A stretch of DNA of 64,000 nt, taken from Arhodomonas sp051195215. GTDB lineage: Bacteria; Pseudomonadota; Gammaproteobacteria; Nitrococcales; Nitrococcaceae. The DNA lies in the NCBI RefSeq assembly GCF_051195215.1, contig NZ_JBNAZM010000004.1, positions 114,689-178,688 on the forward strand, given 5' to 3'. The notes under the pieces are model-generated. The model searched no databases. It was not told where the DNA came from and saw nothing but the letters and a program-made list of their open reading frames with translations. The position numbers were made by a program, and so were the translations under genes. Positions 26,654 to 36,047 of the stretch are shown piece by piece (positions within the stretch are counted from its first letter, which is position 1; the number at the start of each line of letters is the position of its first letter).

Positions 26654-27427
26654 TTGCTGGTCGACTCGCATTGCCATTTCCACTTGCTCGAGGATCATGC
26701 CGACACGGACGCCGCCCTTGCCGCGGCAAAAACCGACGGTGTCGAGCACTTCCTCAACGTGGCGGTGGATGTCGAGAATCGGGATGCGCTGATCGCGCTG
26801 GCCGAGCGATATCCGGAAATCTCTACTTCGATCGGGGTGCATCCGAGCGGCACGGGCGAGGACCCGGAGCCGGACGTCCTCGCAGCGCTCGCGGATCATC
26901 CCCGAATCGTTGCCATTGGCGAGTCGGGGCTGGACTACGCGTACAATCAGGACCAACCGGCCTGGCAACGCGAGCGCTTCCGCCGGCACGTGCGTGCTGC
27001 GCACCTCGCCGGCAAGCCCATCATCGTGCATACCCGTGCCGCCCCCGAGGACACGGTGACGATCCTGCGCGAGGAGCACGCACGCGAGGTGGGGGGCATC
27101 ATTCACTGCTTCACCGAGGACTGGCCTACTGCCCGGGCACTTCTCGACGAAGGGTTCTACATATCGCTCTCGGGCATTCTCACCTTCCGTAACGCTGACG
27201 CGCTCCGCGAGACGGCGGCACGCATCCCGCTAGACCGGCTGCTGATCGAAACCGACTGCCCCTATCTCGCGCCGGTGCCGCATCGCGGCAAGGAGAATCA
27301 GCCCGCCTGGGTGCGGCACGTCGCCGAGTGTCTCGCGGAAGTGCGCGGTGTGCCTTTTGAGACGGTGGCCGAGGCCACCACCGAGAATTTCTATCAGCTA
27401 TTCCCTCAGACGCGTGCTGCGGCCTGA
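26654..27427 (+). CDS. tatD: TatD family metal-dependent DNase
   Basis: TIM-barrel hydrolase. 257 residues with DSHCHFH at the N-terminus, GESGLDY, IVHTRAA, HCFTED and the C-terminal ETDCPYLAPVPHRGK, all metal-ligand positions. I chose TTG at 26654 just after TAGGAGG; GTG at 26639 (overlapping the pilZ stop) is the other possibility. Closes the fab-tmk-holB-pilZ run; converges with the aminotransferase gene 18 bp away. Confidence 0.92.
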   Translation: MLVDSHCHFHLLEDHADTDAALAAAKTDGVEHFLNVAVDVENRDALIALAERYPEISTSIGVHPSGTGEDPEPDVLAALADHPRIVAIGESGLDYAYNQDQPAWQRERFRRHVRAAHLAGKPIIVHTRAAPEDTVTILREEHAREVGGIIHCFTEDWPTARALLDEGFYISLSGILTFRNADALRETAARIPLDRLLIETDCPYLAPVPHRGKENQPAWVRHVAECLAEVRGVPFETVAEATTENFYQLFPQTRAAA

Positions 27428-27445
27428 GGCATTGTGCGCCGTGGC

Positions 27446-28579
27446 TCAGTCCTGACCGGCCAGGGCAAGCGTTTTATCCATGGCGCGTTGGAGCTGCTCG
27501 GTCGTGTTGTAGAAGTGCGGCGAGAAGCGGATGCCGCCAGCGCGGGCGGCACAGGGGATATCCGCAGCGCGTAGCCTTGCGAGCAGGTGCTCGGGGTCGG
27601 CGTCTGCCACCCGAAACGTGACGATGCCCGCGTGGCGCTCATCCTCACGGGGGGTTACAGGGGTCAGGCTGGGTTCGGCGTCGATGCGCTCGAGCAGGGT
27701 CGCGGCATTGGTCATGACACCGCGGCCGACCTCGTGCATCCCGATCTCCTCGAACAGGGACAGGCTCGCGGCCAGCGCGTGGATGCCCAGCATGTTGGGG
27801 CTGCCCGCCTCGAAGCGGCGAGCCGAGCTTGCCGGCTCCCAGTCCTTGCGGTCGAAGTCACCCAGCGCCTCGGCCATGTGCCAGCCGTACTGATGGAGCG
27901 CTAGCGCCTCACGGGCGGCGGGACGCGCATAGAATACGCCGATCCCCTCGGGGCCGAGCATCCACTTGTGGCCGTCAGCAATGACGAAATCCGCGCCTAT
28001 GGCCTCGGCGTCGAACGGCAGGGCACCCAGTATCTGAATGGCGTCCACGCAGTAGAGCACGCCGAGCTCGTTGCAGGCCTCGCCGAGCCGGGCAAGATCC
28101 ATGCGCAGGCCGTTGCCATACTGCACGGCGCTCACCGGCAGCACTCGCGTACGCTCGTCCATCGCCGCGATGAGCGTGCCCTCCGGATCGTCGGCGTTCT
28201 CGAGGCTGACGTCGCGGATTTCCACGCCGTAGCGCTCGGCCAGCGATTCCCACACCATGCGGTTGGACGGGAATTCCAGGTCATTGATGACGACGTTGTC
28301 GCCGGGGCGCCAGAGCAGGCCATGAGCGACCAGGGAAAGCCCTTCCGAGGTGTTCTTCACCAGCGCGATGTCCTCGGGGTCGGGGGTGCCGACCAAGCGG
28401 GCGAGTTGCTCGCGCAGCCGTTGTTCCTCGTGAAGCCACTCAGGGTATTCCGCGGCACCCCGGCGGGCATTGACCGCGGCAAAAGCGCTCACCGCCTGTG
28501 CCGTGCGGACGGGCCAGGGGCCGACGCCGGCGTGATTGAGGTAGATGAGCGCTTCGTCCAGGGGAAACTCGCTATCCAT
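27446..28579 (-). CDS. Class V aminotransferase / cysteine desulfurase-like PLP enzyme
   Basis: 377 residues starting MDSEFPLDEALIYLNHAGVG, an N-terminus seen in the class V aminotransferase superfamily. The PLP lysine is in ADGHKWMLGPEGIGVFY; the phosphate-binding KNTSEGLSLVAHGL segment and the EAGSPN motif are present. No catalytic Cys loop typical of IscS/SufS is visible, so sulfur transfer is not assured; substrate unknown. It follows a TraB-family gene by 11 bp on the same strand, so the two are probably cotranscribed. Confidence 0.85.
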   Translation of the reverse strand: MDSEFPLDEALIYLNHAGVGPWPVRTAQAVSAFAAVNARRGAAEYPEWLHEEQRLREQLARLVGTPDPEDIALVKNTSEGLSLVAHGLLWRPGDNVVINDLEFPSNRMVWESLAERYGVEIRDVSLENADDPEGTLIAAMDERTRVLPVSAVQYGNGLRMDLARLGEACNELGVLYCVDAIQILGALPFDAEAIGADFVIADGHKWMLGPEGIGVFYARPAAREALALHQYGWHMAEALGDFDRKDWEPASSARRFEAGSPNMLGIHALAASLSLFEEIGMHEVGRGVMTNAATLLERIDAEPSLTPVTPREDERHAGIVTFRVADADPEHLLARLRAADIPCAARAGGIRFSPHFYNTTEQLQRAMDKTLALAGQD

Positions 28580-28590
28580 GTCGATGCACC

Positions 28591-29787
28591 CTAAAGCAAC
28601 TGGCCGGCGATGCGGAAGCCGGCGAGATAAGTACCGGCTGCCGAACCCAGCGTACTCAGCAGAAAGACGAGCAGCGTGCGCGAGACGCGGTTGCGCCACC
28701 AGCCCCGTGGTTTGGTGACGTCGCGCCGGAGGGTGCGGAAATCCCTCACCTGGGGTTTGCGCAACGCCATCTCCACTGCGGCGATCACCATCCCCGCCCC
28801 GATCGTCGGGTTGAGCGAGGTCAGCGGCGCCGCCACGAACGCGGTGGCGATGGTCAGGGGGTGTCCCAGCGCGATGATCGCACCGAGCGCGGATAGCGTG
28901 CCGTTGATAACCACCCATTCAGTGACGAGCTGCAGCCCGAGGGACGTGCTGCGCGTAAAGCCGATGACGAAGCCGGTGAGAATCAAGGCGACCACCACCC
29001 ACGGCAGGGCGCGCACCCACCGTGCCCGCGGTGGCGTGTAGTTGAGTGCCTCGGTTTCCGCCTCCGGGTCGGCCATGCCTTCGCGCAGAGCGGCTTCGAG
29101 ACCCGCGAGATGGCCTGCACCGACCACCGCGAGGACTTGCCGTGGCCGGTTGGATTGCGCTTCCGCGAGCAGGCGTGCGGCCATGAAGCGATCCCGCTCG
29201 TGGATGAGCGTGTCGTAGAGAACGCGGGAGCGATCCGCGAATTCCGAGAAAGTGGACTCGAGGATGTCCCCCTCCTTGAGGCGCTCGATTTCCTCGGCAT
29301 CGATCTCGTCGCGGGAAAGTGTGCTCGCGAGCAGCCCGGATATCAGCATCATGCGCTGCCACCAGGGGGTGCGGCGGTAGATGCGTTTCAGGGTGATCCC
29401 GATTTCCCGGTCGATGAGGAACAGGGGCAGGCCGGTGTCGCCGGCGCCCTTGATGGCCGCCTCCATCTCCGCCCCGGGGCGAATCTGGAACTGCTCGGCG
29501 AGGCGCTGCTGGTAGGCGCCCAGCGCCAGGCTGGCGGCGACCATTCCGGCCTTGCCTTCGCGGATCACCTGGAAAAGGTCCATGTCCTCGAGCGCGTCGG
29601 GCCGGGTCATTGCGCGATGGCGGCTCTCGCAGAGCTCCACGGCGACGGCGTCGTAATCGCCGGTAGCGATTTCGCGGCGGACGTCTTCGACGCTCTGTGC
29701 GGAGACGTGCGCGGTGCCGAGGAGGGTGAACGTGGTGCTGCCGACGGTGACCGTCCGGATCAGGTGATCCGTGCTGGATTCGCTCAT
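28591..29787 (-). CDS. TraB/PrgY family membrane protein
   Basis: 398 residues. The cytoplasmic N-terminal TraB domain (about 10-245) shows LLGTAHVSAQSVEDV, VAVELCESRH and VVGAGHLAGLEAAL, the conserved GTAH/E..R/GAGH motifs of the family, which is related to TIKI-type metalloproteases. The C-terminal part (about 265-398) has several hydrophobic helices. PrgY in Enterococcus lowers pheromone activity; in proteobacteria the role is unknown. First gene of a two-gene unit with the aminotransferase. The promoter region faces a small membrane-protein gene. Confidence 0.88.
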   Translation of the reverse strand: MSESSTDHLIRTVTVGSTTFTLLGTAHVSAQSVEDVRREIATGDYDAVAVELCESRHRAMTRPDALEDMDLFQVIREGKAGMVAASLALGAYQQRLAEQFQIRPGAEMEAAIKGAGDTGLPLFLIDREIGITLKRIYRRTPWWQRMMLISGLLASTLSRDEIDAEEIERLKEGDILESTFSEFADRSRVLYDTLIHERDRFMAARLLAEAQSNRPRQVLAVVGAGHLAGLEAALREGMADPEAETEALNYTPPRARWVRALPWVVVALILTGFVIGFTRSTSLGLQLVTEWVVINGTLSALGAIIALGHPLTIATAFVAAPLTSLNPTIGAGMVIAAVEMALRKPQVRDFRTLRRDVTKPRGWWRNRVSRTLLVFLLSTLGSAAGTYLAGFRIAGQLL

Positions 29788-30016
29788 TGGAGACTATGTT
29801 TCCGGGGGTGATGGGCGACGTATGATTATCGCCGATGTGCCGGGAGCCCGCAAAACCGGGAGCGCGCAAATCGGCTGCGTAGTGCCTCCGGGTGGCAAGT
29901 CCGGGGGCATTGCCGATACTGCGGGTGAGCTGATGGGCTATCGTTGTACGTGCGCGTCACGGTGTGATCAGGCACGGACAGCTGGTCACATGCACACTCG
30001 AACGGAGGTCATAACC

Positions 30017-30355
30017 ATGAGTATCGTCTCGGATTACTGGCACGGCGATGGTTCCCTGGCACGGGTTTTCTGGCTCTGGGGCGTCGTCGGCAGCTGGGTA
30101 CTCGCCGCGGTGTTCGCTCTGGATGCATCGGTATTCGGCATTACCTGGCGTGTGTTCCTGACCGCGGCCGTGGTCATGAGTGCCTATACGGTCTGGATAC
30201 TGGTATCGGTATGGCGCTGCGCCGACAATGCCAGCGACGAGATGTGGGGCAACGTGGCCAGGGTCCTCACGGTGGCTTGGGCCCTGAACGTGGTGCTCGT
30301 CGGCGGTTTTCTCTTCCTCGATCTGTTCGGGGGGCGGCTGGCTCAGGTCGGTTAG
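30017..30355 (+). CDS. Small membrane protein, unknown function
   Basis: 112 residues with three or four hydrophobic helices (RVFWLWGVVGSWVLAAVF, WRVFLTAAVVMSAYTVWIL, VLTVAWALNVVLVGGFLF) and a short Cys/Asp-containing loop WRCADNASDEMWG. ATG at 30017 is preceded by ACGGAGGT. It converges on narL with a 4-bp overlap. The length and topology suggest a small bundled membrane protein, with no recognised family. A longer open frame upstream is not supported by composition. Confidence 0.7.
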   Translation: MSIVSDYWHGDGSLARVFWLWGVVGSWVLAAVFALDASVFGITWRVFLTAAVVMSAYTVWILVSVWRCADNASDEMWGNVARVLTVAWALNVVLVGGFLFLDLFGGRLAQVG

Positions 30356-31002
30356 CGCAGCCCGTGGTTGACCGCCCACACGGCGGCCTGCACCCGGGAT
30401 CTCAGGCCGAGCTTCTTGAGCAGGTTCTTCACGTGTACTTTGACGGTACCCTCGCTCACGCTCAGCTGCCGCGCGATGACCTTGTTGCTCGCCCCCCGGG
30501 CGAGGGCACGCAGCACGTCGTGCTCGCGGCCGGTGAGGCTGGCAAGTCGAGCGGCATCCCGGTCCTTGGGGCCGGCGACCGCCGTTGCGAGCACACGGGT
30601 GAGGCGGTCGCTCAGTACCATTTCCCCGGCGGCCGCCGCGCGGATGCGCTCGAGCATCTCCTCGGGGTCCATGTCCTTGAGCAGATAGCCGTCGGCGCCG
30701 TCGCGCAACGCGGCTATGACGTCCTCGTCGCTGTCGGAGACGGTGAGCATGACGACCCGACCGGGCACGTCCGCCTCGTGGAGCGCGCGCAACGTCGCGA
30801 GACCGTCCATGCCGGCCATCTGGAGATCGAGCAGGATCAGCTGCGGCGTGCGCTCGAGGGCGAGCGCCAGCGCCGTTTCGCCGTCTGCCGCCTCGCCGAC
30901 GCACTCCATGTCGCCGTCCATCTCGAGCAACTGGCGTACGCCCCGCCGGAACAGTGGATGATCATCGACGATGAGCACGGTGGTCATGGCTGGCTCACTC
31001 AT
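30352..31002 (-). CDS. narL: Nitrate/nitrite response regulator NarL
   Basis: Response regulator that controls nar operons. 216 residues: receiver domain with phospho-acceptor Asp in LILLDLQMAGMDGL (about residue 60), switch Thr and Lys in LTVSDSDED and YLLKDMDPEEML, then a LuxR-type HTH (LTGREHDVLRALARGASNKVIARQL then VSEGTVKVHVKNLLKKLG). Start at 31002 (MSEPAMTTVLIVDDHP) overlaps narX by 8 bp; an ATG five codons on (30987) is equally possible. Cotranscribed with narX, whose P-box identifies the signal as nitrate/nitrite. Confidence 0.93.
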   Translation of the reverse strand: MSEPAMTTVLIVDDHPLFRRGVRQLLEMDGDMECVGEAADGETALALALERTPQLILLDLQMAGMDGLATLRALHEADVPGRVVMLTVSDSDEDVIAALRDGADGYLLKDMDPEEMLERIRAAAAGEMVLSDRLTRVLATAVAGPKDRDAARLASLTGREHDVLRALARGASNKVIARQLSVSEGTVKVHVKNLLKKLGLRSRVQAAVWAVNHGLR

Positions 31003-32887
31003 TGGTGGAACCGGATGCCTGCTGGTGGCTGCGGTTGAACGCTGGCTCGAAACGAAGCCGTACCCGGGTGCCCCCCTCCGGGGGCGAGACGAAGGCGATG
31101 TCACCGCCGAGGCCGCGGGCACGCTCTTGCATGATGGTCGTACCGTAGTGATTGTCCCGGCCGCTGGTCACCGGCATGCCTATGCCGTCGTCGATGATAC
31201 TCACCACTGCCTGGCCATCGCTGTGCTCCAGCCTTACCGTCGCCTTCGTCGCCCGGGCATGCTGGACGACGTTGGCGAGTGCTTCGCGCACGATCTGAAC
31301 GACATGGAGCTCTTCATTCGGCGTCAGCGGCCACTGGCTGAGCCGTGAGTCCAGATCGATCGCGATTCCGCCGCGGTCGGAGAACTCCTGAGCGGCCGCT
31401 TCCAGCGCCTGGGTCAATCCGCCTTCATTGAGCCGCAGCCGGAAGGTATTGAGTAGCTCGCGCAGTTGACGATAGGCATTGGTGAGCCCCTCGCGGATTT
31501 CATTCACCACAGCCCACGCCGCTGACCGGTCGAGGGTGTCGGCGTGGAGCTCGCGATGCAGACGGGCTGTCTGGATTTTCAGGTACGACAGGGCCTGAGC
31601 GAGGGAATCGTGCAGTTCGCGGGCGATTACCGCCCGCTCCTCCATCAACGCCAGTCGGCGGCGGTCCGCTTCGCGGCGGTGACGTCCGAGTGCCGTGGCG
31701 ACGTGGCCGGCAACGGCCTCGCATAGGCGGATCTGCCAGGGCGGCAACGGCGACGACGGCGTGAACGGCACGAGCAGGTGGCCGAAGGTGGCCTCGCCAT
31801 CGGCCAGGGGAATGGCGAGAACGCCTTCATCGATGATCGAGGTTTGGGCCGCATCCGGTAAGACACGACCGCGCGGGCACGGCGGCGCGCAGTCCTTGCC
31901 GTCACGGTCGCTGCTGACGATGCGCAACGGGGCTTCACTTCCGGGGGTCGGCAGGCACAAAACCAGCGGTCCTACGTTCAGCTCGCGTTCGATCCGGGCA
32001 AGCACATCGGCGTAATCGGCATTGCGATCGACATGATGGCCGAGACAGCTGGCGGTGTCGTAGAGCAGTTGCAGGGCGCGGTTGCTCTCTTCGAGCTGTG
32101 CGGTCTTGTCATGCACGCGCTGCTCCAGGTTGTCGTAGACGGCCTGGAGGCTGGCGGCCATGCGATTGAACGTGCGCGAGAGCATGCCGATCTCGTCATC
32201 GCCGCGATAGCTCGTGCGCGCGGCGAGATCCCCGCGCCGGACCGCGTCCACGACGGTGAGCAGGTCCCTCAATGGCGGGAAGACGTCAGTGAGTACGCGG
32301 TACATGCTGAAGAACACCAGGGCGATGGTCACGAACAGACTCAGTCCCTGGATCAGACGGAGCAATTGAAGCTTGTGTTCCGCTTCCCGCTGCAGCAGGT
32401 GAACCAGGTCGTCCAGCTCGGCGACGAAGTCGTCCGCAGCGGCGAGAAAGCGTTGGTGACCGCCCGCGCGCGTGCCCGTGACCGCCGGTTCGAGCGTGCT
32501 CCGCCAGCGTTGCTCGATGTCCGCGAAAGCCTTCGTGAGCGGATGCTCGGGGGCGCCGGGCAGGACCGCCGCGAGCACTCGGCTGTCCAGGGTTGCCTGG
32601 AAGCGTTCGGCGTAGCGTTCGAGCACGGCGGGTTCGTCTCCGGCATTGATCGCGCTGGCCATGCGGTAGATCTGCATGCGCAGGGTGCCGGCACGGTTTA
32701 TGGCGGCGGCGTCGCCGGTGGCCGTGTCGGCAATGATGGCCGATGTCAGCAGGCTGAGAATCGCCAGACCGGAGATGGCGGTCATCGCGAAGCCGACCCG
32801 CACGAGCAGCGAACGGTGTGACAGGCGCCCGAACGGACGGGGGTCGTCAGTATCTACCCCGAATGAATCCAAATCCTCTTCGTTCAT
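30995..32887 (-). CDS. narX: Nitrate/nitrite sensor histidine kinase NarX
   Basis: Membrane sensor kinase. 630 residues: membrane helix 1 (about 35-55), a periplasmic helical domain beginning with the P-box INRAGTLRMQIYRMA that binds nitrate, membrane helix 2 (SLFVTIALVFFSMY), a HAMP domain, a GAF-like central module containing CAPPCPRGR, and a HisKA_3/HATPase C-terminus with the phospho-His in ARELHDSLAQALSYL and the DDGIGMP and GTTIMQERA ATP-lid motifs. ATG at 32887 follows GGGGGAC on the minus strand; the upstream in-frame part crosses the regulatory sites and was excluded. Pairs with narL. Confidence 0.93.
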   Translation of the reverse strand: MNEEDLDSFGVDTDDPRPFGRLSHRSLLVRVGFAMTAISGLAILSLLTSAIIADTATGDAAAINRAGTLRMQIYRMASAINAGDEPAVLERYAERFQATLDSRVLAAVLPGAPEHPLTKAFADIEQRWRSTLEPAVTGTRAGGHQRFLAAADDFVAELDDLVHLLQREAEHKLQLLRLIQGLSLFVTIALVFFSMYRVLTDVFPPLRDLLTVVDAVRRGDLAARTSYRGDDEIGMLSRTFNRMAASLQAVYDNLEQRVHDKTAQLEESNRALQLLYDTASCLGHHVDRNADYADVLARIERELNVGPLVLCLPTPGSEAPLRIVSSDRDGKDCAPPCPRGRVLPDAAQTSIIDEGVLAIPLADGEATFGHLLVPFTPSSPLPPWQIRLCEAVAGHVATALGRHRREADRRRLALMEERAVIARELHDSLAQALSYLKIQTARLHRELHADTLDRSAAWAVVNEIREGLTNAYRQLRELLNTFRLRLNEGGLTQALEAAAQEFSDRGGIAIDLDSRLSQWPLTPNEELHVVQIVREALANVVQHARATKATVRLEHSDGQAVVSIIDDGIGMPVTSGRDNHYGTTIMQERARGLGGDIAFVSPPEGGTRVRLRFEPAFNRSHQQASGSTNE

Positions 32888-32955
32888 GTCCCCCGGGTTG
32901 GGGCGTTTCGCATTTTCTTGATTAGAAAACAATATCTTACGGATCAATGGCGTTC

Positions 32956-32971
32956 TACCTACAAAGAGGTA
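32956..32971. promoter_or_regulatory. NarL/NarP 7-2-7 binding site
   Basis: TACCTAC-AA-AGAGGTA, two inverted heptamers spaced by 2 bp. The second is a perfect match and the first has one mismatch to the NarL heptamer consensus. It lies 69 bp upstream of narX and 121 bp upstream of narK1, in a region ideal for control of both. Confidence 0.7.
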
Positions 32972-33008
32972 ATAAAAGGCATTCTTCCGTGTCCCCGGGG
33001 GTCGGGAC

Positions 33009-33022
33009 TTGATGTACGTCAA
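33009..33022. promoter_or_regulatory. FNR/ANR/DNR-type box
   Basis: TTGATGTACGTCAA: a 5-4-5 inverted repeat matching the DNR/NnrR-type consensus exactly and the FNR consensus with one change. It is centred about 77 bp before the narK1 start in the narX/narK1 divergent region, fitting anaerobic or NO-responsive activation. Confidence 0.75.
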
Positions 33023-33092
33023 TTGGTGCTTTCGATAGCGGTCGCAACCTGACGCCCAAGTCAAGCGATCGGGGGTCTGTCAGGAGGCAGCC

Positions 33093-34481
33093 ATGAAGCA
33101 TCTGCAGGGCGTAACGAAGTCCCAGCAATACCGGGCACTGTCATTCAGTACTTTATCGTTCACCGTGTGCTTTGCGGTCTGGACGATCTTTTCCGTCCTC
33201 GGCGTGAAGATCAAGCAGGACCTGGGCCTCAACGAGACCCAGTTTGGCATTCTCGTCGCCACGCCCGTGCTGACCGGATCTATCAGCCGCATTTTTCTCG
33301 GAATCTGGACCGAGCAGTACGGCGGTCGCCGGGTATTCAGCCTGCTCATGCTGGTGACCGCGGCCTGCGTGTTCCTGCTGTCCTACGTCGAGAGCTATGC
33401 CATGTTCCTGGTCGCGGCGCTGGGTGTGGGCCTGGCGGGCGGCTCGTTCATCGTCGGCATCGCCTACACCTCGTACTGGTTCGAGAAGGAGCGCCAGGGC
33501 ACGGCCCTGGGTATCTTCGGTGCCGGCAACGTGGGCGCGGCCGTGACCAACTTCGGTGCGCCATTCCTGTTGCTGGCATTGGGCTGGGAGCGCACGGCCG
33601 TTGTCTACGCGGCAATCCTCGCGGTGGTCGCCGTGGTCTTCTGGATCTTCACTGCCGAGGACCCGGTTACCGTCGAGCGCCGCCGCACCGGCGCGAGGGC
33701 CTCGTCGGCAATCGCCCAGCTGGAGCCGCTGAAGTACGTGCAGGTCTGGCGCTTCGCGCTCTACTACTTCTTCGTCTTCGGCGCATTCGTCGCGTTGGCC
33801 TCCTATCTCCCGCGGTACTACGTCGGCGCCTACGGCCTGGATATCGCTGTCGCCGGCACCCTCGCGGCGCTGTACTCCATGCCCGCCAGCGTCTTTCGCG
33901 CCCTGGGAGGCTGGTTCTCCGACCGCTATGGCGCGCGCGCGGTGATGTACTGCACGTTCATCGCCTCGCTCGTGTGCCTGTTCCTGCTCTCCTATCCAGA
34001 GACCAGTTACGTCATCGCGGGCAAGGACGGACCGATCAGCTTCACCTTCGCGCTTCCGCTGTGGGCCGTGGTCACCTGCACCGTCGTGCTCGGCTTCTTC
34101 ATGTCCCTCGGCAAGGCTGCGGTTTACAAACACATTCCCGTCTACTATCCGGACAACGTGGGGTCAGTCGGCGGTTTGGTGGGGATGATCGGCGGCCTGG
34201 GGGGATTCTTTCTGCCGATTCTCTTCGGCGCTGTGCTCGACCTCACCGGCGTTTGGACGAGTTCCTACATGGTGTTGTTCGTGCTGGTGGCCGTGTCGCT
34301 GATCTGGATGCACGGCGCTATCCGGCGCATGGAGCGCAAGCGTATCCCGGCGCTGGGCGAGGACCGGTTCCGCTATCTCCCCGAGATTCAGGAACCGGCG
34401 GCGGCCAGTGCTCGCCAGCGTCAGAGTGGGGCGCAGGAGCGCTCCGCTGGGGAAGACAAGGGTAGCCCCCAGCACGCCTAG
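33093..34481 (+). CDS. narK: Nitrate/nitrite transporter NarK1 (MFS, NNP family)
   Basis: Major-facilitator transporter, 462 residues and about twelve membrane helices. The NNP signature lies in LGIFGAGNVGAAVTNFG (about 148-164), and the conserved Arg of helix 2 in GSISRIFLGIWTEQYGGRR. A charged cytoplasmic C-terminus (about 425-462) follows the last helix. By analogy with two-transporter arrangements, the first is the nitrate/proton symporter type. ATG preceded by CAGGAGG. Divergent from narXL; leads the nar operon. Confidence 0.93.
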   Translation: MKHLQGVTKSQQYRALSFSTLSFTVCFAVWTIFSVLGVKIKQDLGLNETQFGILVATPVLTGSISRIFLGIWTEQYGGRRVFSLLMLVTAACVFLLSYVESYAMFLVAALGVGLAGGSFIVGIAYTSYWFEKERQGTALGIFGAGNVGAAVTNFGAPFLLLALGWERTAVVYAAILAVVAVVFWIFTAEDPVTVERRRTGARASSAIAQLEPLKYVQVWRFALYYFFVFGAFVALASYLPRYYVGAYGLDIAVAGTLAALYSMPASVFRALGGWFSDRYGARAVMYCTFIASLVCLFLLSYPETSYVIAGKDGPISFTFALPLWAVVTCTVVLGFFMSLGKAAVYKHIPVYYPDNVGSVGGLVGMIGGLGGFFLPILFGAVLDLTGVWTSSYMVLFVLVAVSLIWMHGAIRRMERKRIPALGEDRFRYLPEIQEPAAASARQRQSGAQERSAGEDKGSPQHA

Positions 34482-34553
34482 GCGGCGAAGCGGGCGAGGG
34501 CCGGTGGCCAGGCCATCGGCCCCGACTAACGAATATCTGTGGAGAACTTCGAC

Positions 34554-35963
34554 ATGGCCCTGGATAACACGAATGCAGCCGCTGCCGGCGGTGGTCGGGT
34601 GCTAACCGACTGGCGCCCTGAGGACAAGGAATTCTGGGAACGCGAGGGTAAGGCGGTCGCCACCCGAAACCTCTGGATCTCCATTCCCGCGCTGTTGCTC
34701 GCCTTCGCGGTGTGGCTGGTTTGGAGCGCGGTCGCTACGCGACTGAACAGTATCGGTTTCACGCTCACCACCAACGAGTTGTTCTGGCTGACGGCGCTCC
34801 CGGGCCTGTCCGGGGCGACGTTGCGGATCTTCTACAGTTTCATGGTGCCGATATTCGGCGGCCGCCGCTGGACGGCGGTGTCCACGCTGTCGCTGGCAGT
34901 ACCCGCCCTGTGGATGGGCTTCGCCGTGCAGGATCCGACCACCACTTTCTGGGAGTTCGCGCTGATCGCCCTGCTATGTGGTTTCGGCGGCGGCAACTTC
35001 GCTTCCAGCATGGCGAATATCAGTTTCTTCTATCCCAAGCGCCAGCAGGGCACCGCCCTTGGTCTCAACGCCGGTCTCGGCAATCTGGGCGTATCGGTGA
35101 TGCAGTTCGTGGTGCCGGCGGTGATCGGCACCGGGGCGCTGTCGTTCATGTTCGGATCGGCGCAGCAGGCCGGTGCCGGTGAGCCGCTGTGGCTGCAGAA
35201 CGCCGGCTTCATCTGGGTGCCGTTCATCCTGCTGTTCACGGTGCTCGCCTGGTTCGGGATGAACGACATCGCCGATGCCCGGGCTTCCTTCCGCGATCAG
35301 GCGGTGATCTTCCGGCGCAAGCACCAGTGGCTGATGAGCTGGCTGTACATCGCCACCTTCGGCAGCTTCATTGGATACTCGGCGGGTTTTCCCATGCTGA
35401 TCAAAACGCAGTTCCCGGATGTGGATCCGCTGCAATTCGCCTTCCTCGGCCCCATGGTCGGCGCGCTCATCCGCCCGGTGGGCGGGTGGATGGCGGACAA
35501 GGCCGGCGGCGCGCGGGTCACGCTGTGGAACTTCGTGGTCATGATCGCGGCCGTATTCGGTGTGGTCTATTTCCTGCCGGTGATGGGTACCGCCGGGAAT
35601 TTCTGGGGGTTCTTCGGAATGTTCATGGTGCTGTTCATCACCACTGGCATCGGCAACGGCTCCACCTTCCGGATGATTCCGGTGATCTTCCACACGCTGC
35701 ACGGGCGCTGGAGCGAAGGCGGGGACGAGGCCGCACGCGCGCAGGCGGTCAAGGACGCCAACAAGGAGTCCGCCGCCACGCTCGGTTTCAGCTCCGCGCT
35801 CGCCGCGTACGGCGCGTTCTTCATCCCCAAGGCGTACGGCACCTCGATCGATCTCACCGGCGGACCGACGGCGGCGCTGTACGCCTTCGTGATCTATTAC
35901 GTCACCTGTGTGGTGGTGACCTGGTGGTTCTATCAACGTCGCAATGCGGAGATTCCGTGCTGA
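34554..35963 (+). CDS. narK: Nitrate/nitrite transporter NarK2 (MFS, NNP family)
   Basis: 469-residue second NNP transporter. The signature is in LGLNAGLGNLGVSVMQFVVP; helix 2 carries SGATLRIFYSFMVPIFGGRR. It has an extra soluble N-terminus (VLTDWRPEDKEFWEREGK) and a loop LHGRWSEGGDEAARAQAVKD before the last helices, both features of the NarK2 nitrate/nitrite exchanger subtype. ATG 34554 with TGGAG nine bases upstream was preferred to the in-frame GTG at 34539. It follows narK1 by 72 bp and precedes narG by 84 bp. Confidence 0.92.
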   Translation: MALDNTNAAAAGGGRVLTDWRPEDKEFWEREGKAVATRNLWISIPALLLAFAVWLVWSAVATRLNSIGFTLTTNELFWLTALPGLSGATLRIFYSFMVPIFGGRRWTAVSTLSLAVPALWMGFAVQDPTTTFWEFALIALLCGFGGGNFASSMANISFFYPKRQQGTALGLNAGLGNLGVSVMQFVVPAVIGTGALSFMFGSAQQAGAGEPLWLQNAGFIWVPFILLFTVLAWFGMNDIADARASFRDQAVIFRRKHQWLMSWLYIATFGSFIGYSAGFPMLIKTQFPDVDPLQFAFLGPMVGALIRPVGGWMADKAGGARVTLWNFVVMIAAVFGVVYFLPVMGTAGNFWGFFGMFMVLFITTGIGNGSTFRMIPVIFHTLHGRWSEGGDEAARAQAVKDANKESAATLGFSSALAAYGAFFIPKAYGTSIDLTGGPTAALYAFVIYYVTCVVVTWWFYQRRNAEIPC

Positions 35964-36047
35964 GGAAAGCGCAACCGACCCGTCGGCGCGCGTGAGCGCG
36001 TCGAGTCGCGCAACAAGAAATCGCCCCAAGTTCGAAGAGGCCTGACG

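Noticed and set aside
32925..32939. TTGATTAGAAAACAA as a second FNR box
   Set aside because: The right half-site does not match; only the left TTGAT is present.
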